In this document: positions 1 through 8,203 of the stretch, piece by piece
Numbering within the stretch: position 1 is the stretch's first letter
How the letters are laid out: each line of letters starts with the position of its first letter
DNA from: an uncultured Clostridia bacterium
GTDB lineage: Bacteria > Bacillota > Clostridia > UBA1381
Direction: 5' to 3'
NCBI GenBank assembly: GCA_934489015.1
Contig: CAKSSN010000030.1
Coordinates: forward strand, 1 to 29,839
Length of the DNA: 29,839 nucleotides
The notes under the pieces: model-generated
The model's database searches: none
Told to the model about the DNA's origin: nothing
Seen by the model: only the letters and a program-made list of their open reading frames with translations
Made by a program: the position numbers and the translations under genes

Positions 1-334
1 GCGCCGCCCCATGCCGCAGCTCCGATAACGCGGAAAAGGTGCAAGCAGATTGGCTTTTTAAAGGGCGACGGCGTATTGTTATACTCCGAGATGCGAAAAA
101 GGTTAATATGCGCCGCCCCTTGCCGTAACGCCGGTAACGCGGAAAAGGTGCAAGCAGATTGGCTTTTTAAAGGGCGACGGCGTATTGTTATACTCCGAGA
201 CGCGAAAAAGGTTAATATGCGCCGCCCCTTGCCATAATACCGGTAACGCGGAAAAGGTGCAAGCAGATTGGTTTTTTAAAGGGCGACGGTGTATTGTTAT
301 ACTCCGAGCCCTGAAAAAAGCCGATATGCGCCGC
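1..334. repeat. 109-bp tandem repeat, three copies plus a 7-base stub
   Basis: Three head-to-tail units of exactly 109 bases lie at 1-109, 110-218 and 219-327, each opening with GCGCCGC. A fourth copy stops after that heptamer at 334. The core with AACGCGGAAAAGGTGCAAGC and TTGTTATACTCCGAG is nearly invariant, while a short stretch after the opening GCGCCGCCCC and the last 20 bases of unit 3 vary. Because 109 is not a multiple of three, no reading frame survives from unit to unit, so it is unlikely to be coding. The array sits just downstream of the minus-strand AraC-type gene, whose stop-codon region (338-350) is an inverted copy of the repeat's GTAACGCGGAAAA segment. The array may continue left of the window. 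Confidence 0.9.
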
Positions 335-346
335 AGATTTTCCGCG

Positions 347-2593
347 TTACCCCTCTTTTCTAAATCTGCCAGGAGAAATTCCTACATATTTTTCAAATGC
401 TCTGAAAAATGTTCGCTCACTCATAAATCCCGTTTTTTCGGCAACAACAGCCATTGTATAGTCGGTGTTTTTCAAAAGGCGCTTTGCCTCGTCAAGCCGC
501 AGGGTTGTTATGTATTCCAGAAGCCCCATGCCCTCCTGCCTTTTAAAGAGAGTTGATAAAAAGGAGGTTTTCATATTAAACCAGTCGGCTATATGATTTA
601 CGTTAAGCATCGGGTCGGAATAATGCTCGCCGACATATTTTTTGATTTCCTCAACAGTGCTTCTGCGCTCCGTTTGCTCATCGCGCGCGGAAAATGCGCA
701 CACAAATTTTGCAAGCTCCAAAAGCCTTTCCTTAACATCGTTGACAGACTCAAAGCTTTCGATTGCCGCATAAGCGTCATTAAATCCGGCAAAAAATTCT
801 GCCGCATTGCTTTCGGGCGGATTAACCGCGCGCAGAAATACGCTTATTATGTTCGCCGCAAGAATTGTCATAAGCTTAGGCGGAGTATTGCGCTCTGTAT
901 TTACGCGGAAAATTTCGCAGATATTTTCTTCTGCCTTTTTATAATCTCCGCTTTTAATATCGGCAAGAATTTTCTGCTCGCTTCCGGCAGGATAATAATA
1001 GCTGCCGACAGAGAGCTTGTTGCCCATTTCCTCCACGTCAAGTATTCCGACAAAACCGACGCGTCTGTAATCCTTTGCGCGCCGTACCTGCGCATAGCAT
1101 TTGCATATGCTTTCCACGCCGCGCCTGATTGCCGACACCGAAATGCGCAGAAAAACATTAAAGTTTTCTTCAACAAATGCCGCTCCGAAATCAAGTATTT
1201 TCTTTACATCCTCCTTAATGGAATTATTCTGACAGTTTATTATCAAAACAACGCCGTCCGCACGCTCCACCGCGTAAACCTTTATCATTTTGTTAAACAA
1301 ATCTCCGAAAACGTTAGCCGTAACATATTTTGCAAGGCGCATTGCTTCGGTGATATTTTCGTTTTCCTCAAAGAAAATGTTTTCGTATTTTGTAATTTCA
1401 AGCTCCGCCGTGCAAAACCAGTCATGCTCAAATTTTATTCCGCAACCATCCAGCTCCGCTGTCAGAGTTGCGATTTCAACTCCCGGCAAAAGCGTGCGGC
1501 TCAAAAGATCGGCTCTGCGCTTCATATCCTGCCTGTAGAGAATGGTATCTTTTTTATTTGCGTCGTCAATAATTTTATTTACCGACTTGTAAATTGCCGC
1601 ATATTCATTTCCGCTTTGTGAGCTGTCATCCGTTTTTAAAATATCGGACAGTTCAAAAATAAAGCGGTTGTTTTTCCTTGTGAAATAATAGCCTAAAAGC
1701 AGCGACAAAAGCGCGGCGGCAGTCACGCACAAAATCACAATTCTGCGCGATGTTCTGAACGAGCGCACATAGCTGCTCGTATCGGAAATACACACATAGT
1801 TCCAGTCAAATCCGACAGCCGTTTCATAGCTCAGTGCATAGCTGCCCTCAAAGCTGCTTTTTATAACAGATGAATAATCGAGTTTCTCGGTTATATCCCC
1901 GTAATATTTTCCGCTTGCGGATAAAATCTGCTTTCCGTCCGTTGTGCAGATTATGAAATCGGAATTTTTTCCGTTTCCGAGACTTTTTGCAAAGTCCTCC
2001 ATCGACACCGCTATAACTATAATCGAGTCGGGTGCGTCAAGCGCGTTGCTGTGCTTTTTTGTGCGTATGTAGAGAACCTTATTTTCGTCATCATAATAGA
2101 GCGTGTTTTCCCCGTCGGGCGAAAGAACGTTTTCTCTCCACAGGTCATATTCCCCGTTTTGATTTATAATTTTAAAATATTCCTCCGGCGTTCTCACAAC
2201 CGAGCTTATTATAATATTATGCTTCGGGAAATAGACAAATCTCATCTCCGTATTTACTCCATCTATTTCAACGATGTTTATTCTCTTTGTAATCTCATAT
2301 ACCTTCTCGTTTTTTATTCCGTCAAGGTCCGAGTCGCGCAGCGTGTCAAGCTCACCTATGCGCGATATGTTTAAAAGTCCCGTCATGGCGCTGCTTATAT
2401 ATCTGTCAACATAGTCCATTCGCTCCGTCATAAATTCTTCATTAATCCTTTTAACCTCTTTTTCCATATTTTTTTCCGCACTGTTGTAGCTAAGGAGCAT
2501 TGCCGAAGCGGTTATCAAAATTAAAACAATAAAAGACGACATCCAAACCATGACTATGCTTTTGTTTGAAAATAAATCCTTGCTTCTTCTCAT
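347..2593 (-). CDS. Membrane-anchored AraC-family transcriptional regulator
   Basis: A 748-residue protein. Residues about 13-35 and 284-304 are membrane segments bracketing an extracellular region of roughly 250 residues that probably senses a ligand. The C-terminal 106 residues (643-748) form an AraC/XylS double helix-turn-helix, with the typical ending FFRAFEKYVGISPGRFRK. This one-component design (outside sensor, two membrane helices, cytoplasmic AraC domain) is common in Firmicutes next to polysaccharide-use genes. The ATG at 2593 follows a CCGGAG Shine-Dalgarno site and a TTGACT-17-TATACT promoter. It is divergent from the heparinase-like lyase gene, which is its most likely target. The ligand is unknown; glycan breakdown products are an inference. 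Confidence 0.9.
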   Translation of the reverse strand: MRRSKDLFSNKSIVMVWMSSFIVLILITASAMLLSYNSAEKNMEKEVKRINEEFMTERMDYVDRYISSAMTGLLNISRIGELDTLRDSDLDGIKNEKVYEITKRINIVEIDGVNTEMRFVYFPKHNIIISSVVRTPEEYFKIINQNGEYDLWRENVLSPDGENTLYYDDENKVLYIRTKKHSNALDAPDSIIVIAVSMEDFAKSLGNGKNSDFIICTTDGKQILSASGKYYGDITEKLDYSSVIKSSFEGSYALSYETAVGFDWNYVCISDTSSYVRSFRTSRRIVILCVTAAALLSLLLGYYFTRKNNRFIFELSDILKTDDSSQSGNEYAAIYKSVNKIIDDANKKDTILYRQDMKRRADLLSRTLLPGVEIATLTAELDGCGIKFEHDWFCTAELEITKYENIFFEENENITEAMRLAKYVTANVFGDLFNKMIKVYAVERADGVVLIINCQNNSIKEDVKKILDFGAAFVEENFNVFLRISVSAIRRGVESICKCYAQVRRAKDYRRVGFVGILDVEEMGNKLSVGSYYYPAGSEQKILADIKSGDYKKAEENICEIFRVNTERNTPPKLMTILAANIISVFLRAVNPPESNAAEFFAGFNDAYAAIESFESVNDVKERLLELAKFVCAFSARDEQTERRSTVEEIKKYVGEHYSDPMLNVNHIADWFNMKTSFLSTLFKRQEGMGLLEYITTLRLDEAKRLLKNTDYTMAVVAEKTGFMSERTFFRAFEKYVGISPGRFRKEG

Positions 2594-2633
2594 TTATATT
2601 CTCCGGTTTTAAATTAAATTTATATCTATTATC

Positions 2634-2662
2634 AGTATACCTTATAAATGCAAAAAAGTCAA
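2634..2662 (-). promoter_or_regulatory. Promoter of the AraC-type regulator gene
   Basis: Read on the minus strand: -35 TTGACT (2662-2657), 17-base spacer, -10 TATACT (2639-2634). The -10 lies about 40 bases from the start codon. The -35 is embedded in a perfect 10-base palindrome, GTCAATTGAC (2658-2667), a plausible operator core. Confidence 0.75.
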
Positions 2663-2765
2663 TTGACAATTTTTATTCTATGTCATTTTTTTACCCAAAA
2701 CCAAGAAAAATTAAGCGTATACGCATTTTTTCGGCGCACGGAGTTTTTTTGTCAGTTGACTTTTT
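2652..2765. promoter_or_regulatory. Putative shared operator in the divergent araC/lyase promoter region
   Basis: The sequence TTGTCAATTGACTTTTTT (2652-2669, minus strand) recurs as TTGTCAGTTGACTTTTT (2749-2765, plus strand), in each case covering the -35 box of the promoter it belongs to. The two copies are inverted with respect to each other, about 80 bases apart. A separate perfect palindrome GCGTATACGC (2715-2724) lies between them. This suggests one regulator acting on both promoters; which protein binds is not shown by the sequence. Confidence 0.45.
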
Positions 2766-2784
2766 GGCTTTGCGGCTATATAAT
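2756..2784 (+). promoter_or_regulatory. Promoter of the heparinase-like lyase gene
   Basis: -35 TTGACT (2756-2761), 17-base spacer, -10 TATAAT (2779-2784), about 31 bases before the chosen start codon. A GGGTGAG ribosome site follows at 2806-2812. Confidence 0.8.
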
Positions 2785-2815
2785 TTATTTAAATAAAGAA
2801 ATTACGGGTGAGAAT

Positions 2816-5800
2816 ATGAAAAGAATTATATGTATCGTTATGCTCCTTACCGCCTGCCTTTGCACGAACGCTCTTGCACACGAGGGGGGCGCAGTATTTG
2901 TAATGAGCGACTTTGAGGACTCCGATTTTTCAAAAGCCACAGCCGGAATGTCAATAAACAAAAAGTCAAATTCCGTGTCGGTTACGTATGACGGTGAAAA
3001 AGGCTCAAATGTGCTGCTGATTGACAAAAGCACAACGGATGACAGTCATCTTGATATTGACGTGACCGCGTATATTGACTATCTTGCATATGAAGCGGAT
3101 ATAAAGCTTGAAAACGCCGGTGCGCTCGTTTATCCGCTGCTGCTTTTTAATTCGGGTGAAAGCAGCCGTATCGAGGACTATCCGCTTATAATTGACGAGA
3201 GCGGAAATGTTAAAATGAGAAACGGGAGCGTTATTCATAATGCGTCGGACGAGAAATGGTTTAACATAAAATTTTTGTATGATTTTCAAAATCAATGCTT
3301 TGACGTTTACATAAACGGCGCTTTAAAAACAAAAGCCGTCAGCTTTTCAAATGCGGCGCTGAATGAAATTACAGATCTCAGAATTTGGATTTATTCGCCC
3401 GCAAAAAAATCAAAGCTTTATATTGACAACCTCAAAATATATGAGGGCAAAACGTTTAAAAACGCTTTATCCGAAAGTGCAAAAAGCATTTTTTACTCGG
3501 AGGACGACCTTGCGCCATACCTTGAAAAGCTCACGCTTTATAACAGATATTCGGGAAAGGTTTATAACGGCTCTCTTATACAATCGGACAGCAGTGAAAG
3601 CTTTACCGTTTCTGAGGACGTAATTTACAAAATGTTTGGGAAAAGAACTTTCGCAGAGCTTGAAAGCTATGCCAAGTCTCTCGGAAAATACACGCTCGAC
3701 GCCGGAGAAGGACTTTTTATATGCTCCGACTATCCCATTAAGCTTCGCAGCGGTGTAATCAGAAATTTAAATTCCTATATGCTCTTTGAGCATCCGGACA
3801 AGGAGAAAATAAAAGCCGATTTTGAAAAAAATATATCACCGGGCGAGCATCCGAGACTGCTTGCAAACAAAGCGGATTTTGAGAAAATAAAAAGAAATAT
3901 ATCAAATTCCGCGCTTCCGTCGCAAATGAACATAACGCTTATTTCAAAGGCTGACGAATATCTTTCATATCCGGTCGTCGAATATACAATCACAGACAGA
4001 AGTCTACTTAATGTTTCGCGCAGCGTTATGACAAAAATGACATACTGGGGATATGCATACATGATAACGGGCGACAAAAAATACCCGCAGCGCGCATGGA
4101 AAGAGTTTGAAGCAATATGCGCCTTCCCCGACTGGCATCATGAGCATTACATTGACGCGGCAGAAATGATGTACGGCGCGGCGATAGGCTACGACTGGAT
4201 GTACGGCGCGTTCAGTGAGGAGCAGAGAAAAACAATCGCGGACGCGATAATCGAAAAAGGCGTTTTGATTTCTTGGCAGGCATATCACGGCAGACTCCTG
4301 TCAAACGGGCTTATGGGCGCGGCGGCAGGCTTTGCAACCGATAAAAACAACTTCAACATCGTGTCAAACGCGTCAACAATCGCGGCGGCGCTCGCGGTAT
4401 GTGAGGAAAATGAAGACCTTTGCTTTGACACTCTTGCAGACGCCGTAAAAAGCCTTGAAAACGGTATTTCGCTCTATTATCCGTCAGGCAGCTGGGAGGA
4501 AGGCATAGGCTACTGGCTTTATGCGGCAAACTATCTCAGCTTCGGCCTTTCGGCTATGGACACGTGTCTTAAAACTCATTACGGGCTTTCGGACTATCCG
4601 GGCGTGAAGCAGACGCCGTATTACGCTATAGGGCTCGACTCGTTTGTAAGCGTAAACAATTTCCATGACGCATGGCCGGGACATTTAAACGCGTCATGCT
4701 ACTCGTATTTTGCAAGGCTTTGCGGCGATAATGCGCTTTTTTCAAGAAGAAGACAAATGCTTGCAAATCCGATAAAGGATATTTCTCCGACAATATACGA
4801 CCTTTTGTGGTACGGCGATGAGTCGAACGAGAAAGTCAAGCTGCCGCTTGACATCTATTCAAAGGGTACGGAAGCATTTGCAATGCGCGGCGGATGGGAT
4901 AAAGCGGACTCCCTTTTCGTTTCGGGTCACGGCGGAAAAACGAACGCTTACCATTCGCATATGGATGCAGGCTCATTCGTGTTCGACATAATGGGCGAAC
5001 GCTGGGCGCACGATCTTGAGCCGGAAAATTACGCGGCCGAGTACGGCTACTCTATCGGCAGAAGCTTCAGAAGACGTGCGGAGGCTCACAACTGCGTTGT
5101 TATAAACCCGAAAACCTGCGGTCAAAACGATATGAACTGGAACTCAAGCACCTATGTAAAGCTGACGAGCGGCGAGAGCGCTTCATTCGCCGTTCAGGAT
5201 TTAACGGAGGCGTATTCTGACGGAGTGTCGTCGGGAATAACATATACAGGCTCGGCAAGCAAATATTTGCGCGGCTTCTACGTCGGCGACAGCAAAAGAA
5301 GCCTTACGGTGCGCGACGAAATAACTCTTACAAAATCTTCGGAAATTTATTGGTTTATGAACATTAAGGCTGATGACGCTTCAATAAACAATGATGAAAT
5401 AATCCTTACACAAAATTCAAAGCGGCTTAAGTTAAAGCTTTTAACCTCAGCCGATAACTACGAGGTGTCGCTCATACCGGGCGGCAAGCTCACAAAGGAG
5501 CATTATCTTGTTGAAAGCAACTATTTTGACGGTCAGAAAGCGCTCGGCGAAAAGGAAAGACGGCTTCGCATAAAGATAAACGCGCCTAAGGGTGACTTTT
5601 CATTAGAGGTTAAAATGGCTCCGCTTTATGAGGAAGCGGCAAATACACCGATGATGAATATCCCGATTTCAAGCTGGACTGTCCCGATCGGCAGCCGCGA
5701 GCCTGACGGCGACGACTATTTAAGCGGACTTAATTACAAAACAGGCGAAACGGAAAATTTCTTAATGAATATAAACTCCGAATACCATATTCAGAAAAAG

Positions 5801-7210
5801 GTTAGCGGCATAGGCGGAAAATCCGAAAGCGACAGCTGCTTTAAATATTCAATGCTTTCCGCTCCGAGCTCCGGAAATCACCGCTGGGCGCAGCAGCGCA
5901 GGCAGCTTAACGCTCCCGTAAATTCAAAGGGATATTTCAGATTTTCATCGGAGCTGCTTTTTGACGGAAGCGGCGCGGACAGATTTTTCACCTTTTTGGT
6001 AAAAGGTAGCTCCGCTGCGCAGGAGGTACAAACGCCGATTGAATTTCTAACCGATAACGGAAGAGTATTTATAAGGGTAAATAAAAAGGAGATAAGCACC
6101 GTCGTACCGCCATTTGGCAAATGGTTCAGGCTTGACATTGTCGGCGACGTCGAAAATAAAACCTTTGATATTTTTATAAACGGAATAGAAATTGCCGAAA
6201 ACGAGCCGTTTATATTCAAAAGCGAAACAGAGATTACGGAGATAACGCAGCTTATAATCGGAACAAATCATCTCTACAACGTTGAAAAAAAAGCCTTCTA
6301 TCCGAGTGACACGTATTTTGATAATATGATTTTTGAGCTTTGCAGCGAATATCCGCAAATCACAGGCTACCATGCACCGTATGACAATAAATATAAATAT
6401 TCCGGTACGCTCGGCACAGGCAAAAGCAAAGCCATATCGCAAAACCTTGAGCTTCAGCGCTTTGACAACCGCTTTTTGTACTACAGCAGCATAATAGAGC
6501 CCGCTAAAAATCTGACATATACCTACAGCGCCGATTTTGGAGGCAGGACTCTTCCGCTTTGCACCGTAAACGGCTTTGCGGTATCGGCAGGCGGTAAAAC
6601 AGCCACCCTTACCGATAACAAAATATCATTTGTAATCGACAGCACGAATAATACCTACAGCATTTTTTCGGGAAGTGAGTGCATTATTTCGGATTTGCCG
6701 ACCGCTGCTGATAAAAGCGCGCTTGAGGTTATGTCAAAGGTTAAAATTAATATATCGGCGCAAAGCAAATGCGACTATAAAATATATAAAACCGATTTCG
6801 GTGTATATCCGACCGTGCCGACCTTTTCAGATGCCAAAGATGACCTGCAACTTCCGGATACCACATTTTTTGCAGGCGGAGCGCAAACCGATGATATTAA
6901 TAATGCCGACAGCGTACAGATAAGTCTTTCGGAGAAAAATATATCAATTCCGATAATCGCAGAGTACAGCAGAAGCGGAAAGCTTATAAAGCTTAAAATC
7001 GGTAAATCGGGAGATGTAAAAATTTCGCTCGAAGGTCTGCTCCCCTACTCTACGGTTAAGCTTATAAGGCTTTCGAGTCTTTCGGATTTTAACCCCGATT
7101 TTGACGCTGTTACTTTAAGAAGCTTTACGCCAAGCAGCGACAGCCTTGACAGTGTAGAAAGCATTTTCAAAATAAGCTTTGAAAATATGACGCCGTTTGT
7201 ATGGAAGTAA
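2816..7210 (+). CDS. Large secreted heparinase II/III-like polysaccharide lyase with LamG-like modules
   Basis: A 1464-residue secreted protein. The ATG at 2816 was chosen because it follows GGGTGAG and opens a signal peptide (MKRIICIVMLLTACLCTNALA); the open frame to 2648 runs through the promoter. In order: a LamG/concanavalin-like beta domain (about 25-215), an alpha-barrel region starting near HPRLLANK (about 344) with a WEEGIGYW segment near 560, the heparinase II/III-like beta domain with HSHMDAGSF near 711-719 and RRAEAHNCVV near 754, and a second LamG-like domain (about 1038-1170) followed by further beta-rich sequence. These families cleave uronic-acid polysaccharides by beta-elimination; the substrate here cannot be read from sequence. 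It ends at a strong terminator. No transporter or other carbohydrate enzyme is beside it in the window. Confidence 0.82.
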   Translation: MKRIICIVMLLTACLCTNALAHEGGAVFVMSDFEDSDFSKATAGMSINKKSNSVSVTYDGEKGSNVLLIDKSTTDDSHLDIDVTAYIDYLAYEADIKLENAGALVYPLLLFNSGESSRIEDYPLIIDESGNVKMRNGSVIHNASDEKWFNIKFLYDFQNQCFDVYINGALKTKAVSFSNAALNEITDLRIWIYSPAKKSKLYIDNLKIYEGKTFKNALSESAKSIFYSEDDLAPYLEKLTLYNRYSGKVYNGSLIQSDSSESFTVSEDVIYKMFGKRTFAELESYAKSLGKYTLDAGEGLFICSDYPIKLRSGVIRNLNSYMLFEHPDKEKIKADFEKNISPGEHPRLLANKADFEKIKRNISNSALPSQMNITLISKADEYLSYPVVEYTITDRSLLNVSRSVMTKMTYWGYAYMITGDKKYPQRAWKEFEAICAFPDWHHEHYIDAAEMMYGAAIGYDWMYGAFSEEQRKTIADAIIEKGVLISWQAYHGRLLSNGLMGAAAGFATDKNNFNIVSNASTIAAALAVCEENEDLCFDTLADAVKSLENGISLYYPSGSWEEGIGYWLYAANYLSFGLSAMDTCLKTHYGLSDYPGVKQTPYYAIGLDSFVSVNNFHDAWPGHLNASCYSYFARLCGDNALFSRRRQMLANPIKDISPTIYDLLWYGDESNEKVKLPLDIYSKGTEAFAMRGGWDKADSLFVSGHGGKTNAYHSHMDAGSFVFDIMGERWAHDLEPENYAAEYGYSIGRSFRRRAEAHNCVVINPKTCGQNDMNWNSSTYVKLTSGESASFAVQDLTEAYSDGVSSGITYTGSASKYLRGFYVGDSKRSLTVRDEITLTKSSEIYWFMNIKADDASINNDEIILTQNSKRLKLKLLTSADNYEVSLIPGGKLTKEHYLVESNYFDGQKALGEKERRLRIKINAPKGDFSLEVKMAPLYEEAANTPMMNIPISSWTVPIGSREPDGDDYLSGLNYKTGETENFLMNINSEYHIQKKVSGIGGKSESDSCFKYSMLSAPSSGNHRWAQQRRQLNAPVNSKGYFRFSSELLFDGSGADRFFTFLVKGSSAAQEVQTPIEFLTDNGRVFIRVNKKEISTVVPPFGKWFRLDIVGDVENKTFDIFINGIEIAENEPFIFKSETEITEITQLIIGTNHLYNVEKKAFYPSDTYFDNMIFELCSEYPQITGYHAPYDNKYKYSGTLGTGKSKAISQNLELQRFDNRFLYYSSIIEPAKNLTYTYSADFGGRTLPLCTVNGFAVSAGGKTATLTDNKISFVIDSTNNTYSIFSGSECIISDLPTAADKSALEVMSKVKINISAQSKCDYKIYKTDFGVYPTVPTFSDAKDDLQLPDTTFFAGGAQTDDINNADSVQISLSEKNISIPIIAEYSRSGKLIKLKIGKSGDVKISLEGLLPYSTVKLIRLSSLSDFNPDFDAVTLRSFTPSSDSLDSVESIFKISFENMTPFVWK

Positions 7211-7225
7211 ACAGGCGGATGCAAC

Positions 7226-7263
7226 GAGGGTGTGAGATCAAAGCTCACACCCTCACTGTTTTT
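7226..7263 (+). terminator. Rho-independent terminator of the lyase gene
   Basis: A perfect 11-bp stem GAGGGTGTGAG / CTCACACCCTC with a 7-base loop, followed by a short T run (7259-7263), 15 bases after the stop codon. The reverse strand has no T run after the stem, so it serves the plus-strand gene. Confidence 0.85.
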
Positions 7264-7267
7264 GTAA

Positions 7268-7645
7268 TTACATTATATCTATAGCGCCGCTTATGCTTTC
7301 TCTGATTTTTTCTTCAATCATTGCGCATACACCGGTAAAATTTTTATCTATATCAAGGTTTGAAAATCTCAACACTTCCAAATTATGTTTGTTTAATACC
7401 TGCGTTCTTTTTTCATCATTAATAATTCCTTCATCTGTATAATGCTGACTGCCATCAAGCTCTATTACAAGTCCTGCTTTATGGCAGTAGAAATCAACAA
7501 CAAATTCGTCAATCGTCTTTTGACGCTGAAATCTTATGGGATATGTTCTTAAAAAATCATACCATAAATGATTTTCCTGCCTTGTTGCGTTATTGCGCAA
7601 GTCTTTTGCTATCGGGATTAGTTTTTTGTTGTAGCTTAATGACAT
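7268..7645 (-). CDS. DUF559 (Vsr-like) endonuclease-domain protein
   Basis: A 125-residue protein that is almost entirely one DUF559 domain. This family belongs to the PD-(D/E)XK nuclease-like fold related to very-short-patch repair endonucleases. The family core is visible: FVVDFYCHKAGLVIELDGSQH with Asp51, Glu62 and Asp64, preceded by an NATRQENHLWYDFLR helix and followed by RTQVLNKHNLEVLRFSNLDI. The length is normal for stand-alone members, so it looks intact. The ATG at 7645 has only a weak ribosome site (AAGAAAG). It is monocistronic, pointing into the lyase terminator, and its upstream side is packed with palindromic repeats. Its biological role is not established. Confidence 0.85.
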   Translation of the reverse strand: MSLSYNKKLIPIAKDLRNNATRQENHLWYDFLRTYPIRFQRQKTIDEFVVDFYCHKAGLVIELDGSQHYTDEGIINDEKRTQVLNKHNLEVLRFSNLDIDKNFTGVCAMIEEKIRESISGAIDIM

Positions 7646-7689
7646 TTTATCACGCTTTCTTAATGAATTAAATTACTGTTTTTTATATA

Positions 7690-7839
7690 CTCCCTCAGTC
7701 AGCTCTCGCTGACAGCTCCCTCACAGATGGAGCCTTTTACTTTGCCAAACTCTTGTTTCACAGCCTAATCGCCTACAGCCCTACACCACCAAATCACTTT
7801 CTCGGATGGAGCCTTTTACTCTGCAATTTCTTGTTTCGC
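7690..7839. repeat. Intergenic palindromic repeat, copy 1 of a ~150-bp direct duplication
   Basis: Opens with CTCCCTCAGTCAGC, a TCTC loop and GCTGAC, then CTCCCTCACAGATGGAGCC. This is a 6-bp hairpin flanked by direct CTCCCTC repeats. It continues through a long conserved tail (TTTTACTTTGCCAAACTC and onward). The whole block recurs at 7967-8117 with scattered substitutions. Confidence 0.85.
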
Positions 7840-7877
7840 AAAAAATCCACACCTAAGCCGCCCGCTAAAACAGCCAT

Positions 7878-7932
7878 AAAAGCCCTCATCTTTGAGGAGG
7901 GTGGCATTTCCGTAGGAAATGACGGGTGGAGT
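7878..7932. repeat. Dispersed palindromic element, type A, copy 1
   Basis: Contains AGCCCTCATC, TTTGAGGAGGGTGG, then the perfect inverted repeat CATTTCC-gta-GGAAATG (7905-7921) and GACGGGTGGAG. Three further copies lie at 29302-29356, 29466-29519 and 29718-29765. The GGGTGG tracts on both sides of the hairpin give it the layout of a bacterial REP element. Confidence 0.85.
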
Positions 7933-7966
7933 TCCACTGCAGATACACTTTCCATTATCAATACCA

Positions 7967-8117
7967 CTCCCTCATTCAGCTTGCGCTGACAGCTCCCTCA
8001 CAGATGGAGCCTTTTACTTTGCCAAACTCTTGTTTCACAGCCTCATCGCCTACAGCCCACACCGTCAAATCACTTTCTCGGATGAAGTCTTTTATTCTAC
8101 AAATCCTTATTTCACGC
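7967..8117. repeat. Intergenic palindromic repeat, copy 2 of the ~150-bp direct duplication
   Basis: Second copy of the 7690-7839 block. The hairpin stem is kept while its loop and outer bases differ (TTCAGC-ttgc-GCTGAC). No gene is visible between 7646 and 8203; apart from these repeats and the type A element, the stretch from 8118 to 8203 shows nothing recognisable. Confidence 0.85.
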
Positions 8118-8203
8118 ACCCTCGCCTACCGTGCCGCCGCAAAATCACTCTCTCTGTCGGCCATGTTGACAGCGACATCATACTTAGCCTTTCTCACAAA
8201 AAT

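Noticed and set aside
1..334. Possible CRISPR array
   Set aside because: The whole 109-base unit repeats including the part that would be spacer; no short repeats with unique spacers and no cas genes.
185..556. 123-aa plus-strand open frame starting in the tandem repeat
   Set aside because: It crosses from non-coding 109-bp repeats into the antisense of the AraC gene end; no start signal and no family similarity.
593..1621. 342-aa plus-strand open frame
   Set aside because: It is antisense to the AraC-type regulator gene, has no ribosome site and shows no recognisable domain; a shadow of the real gene.
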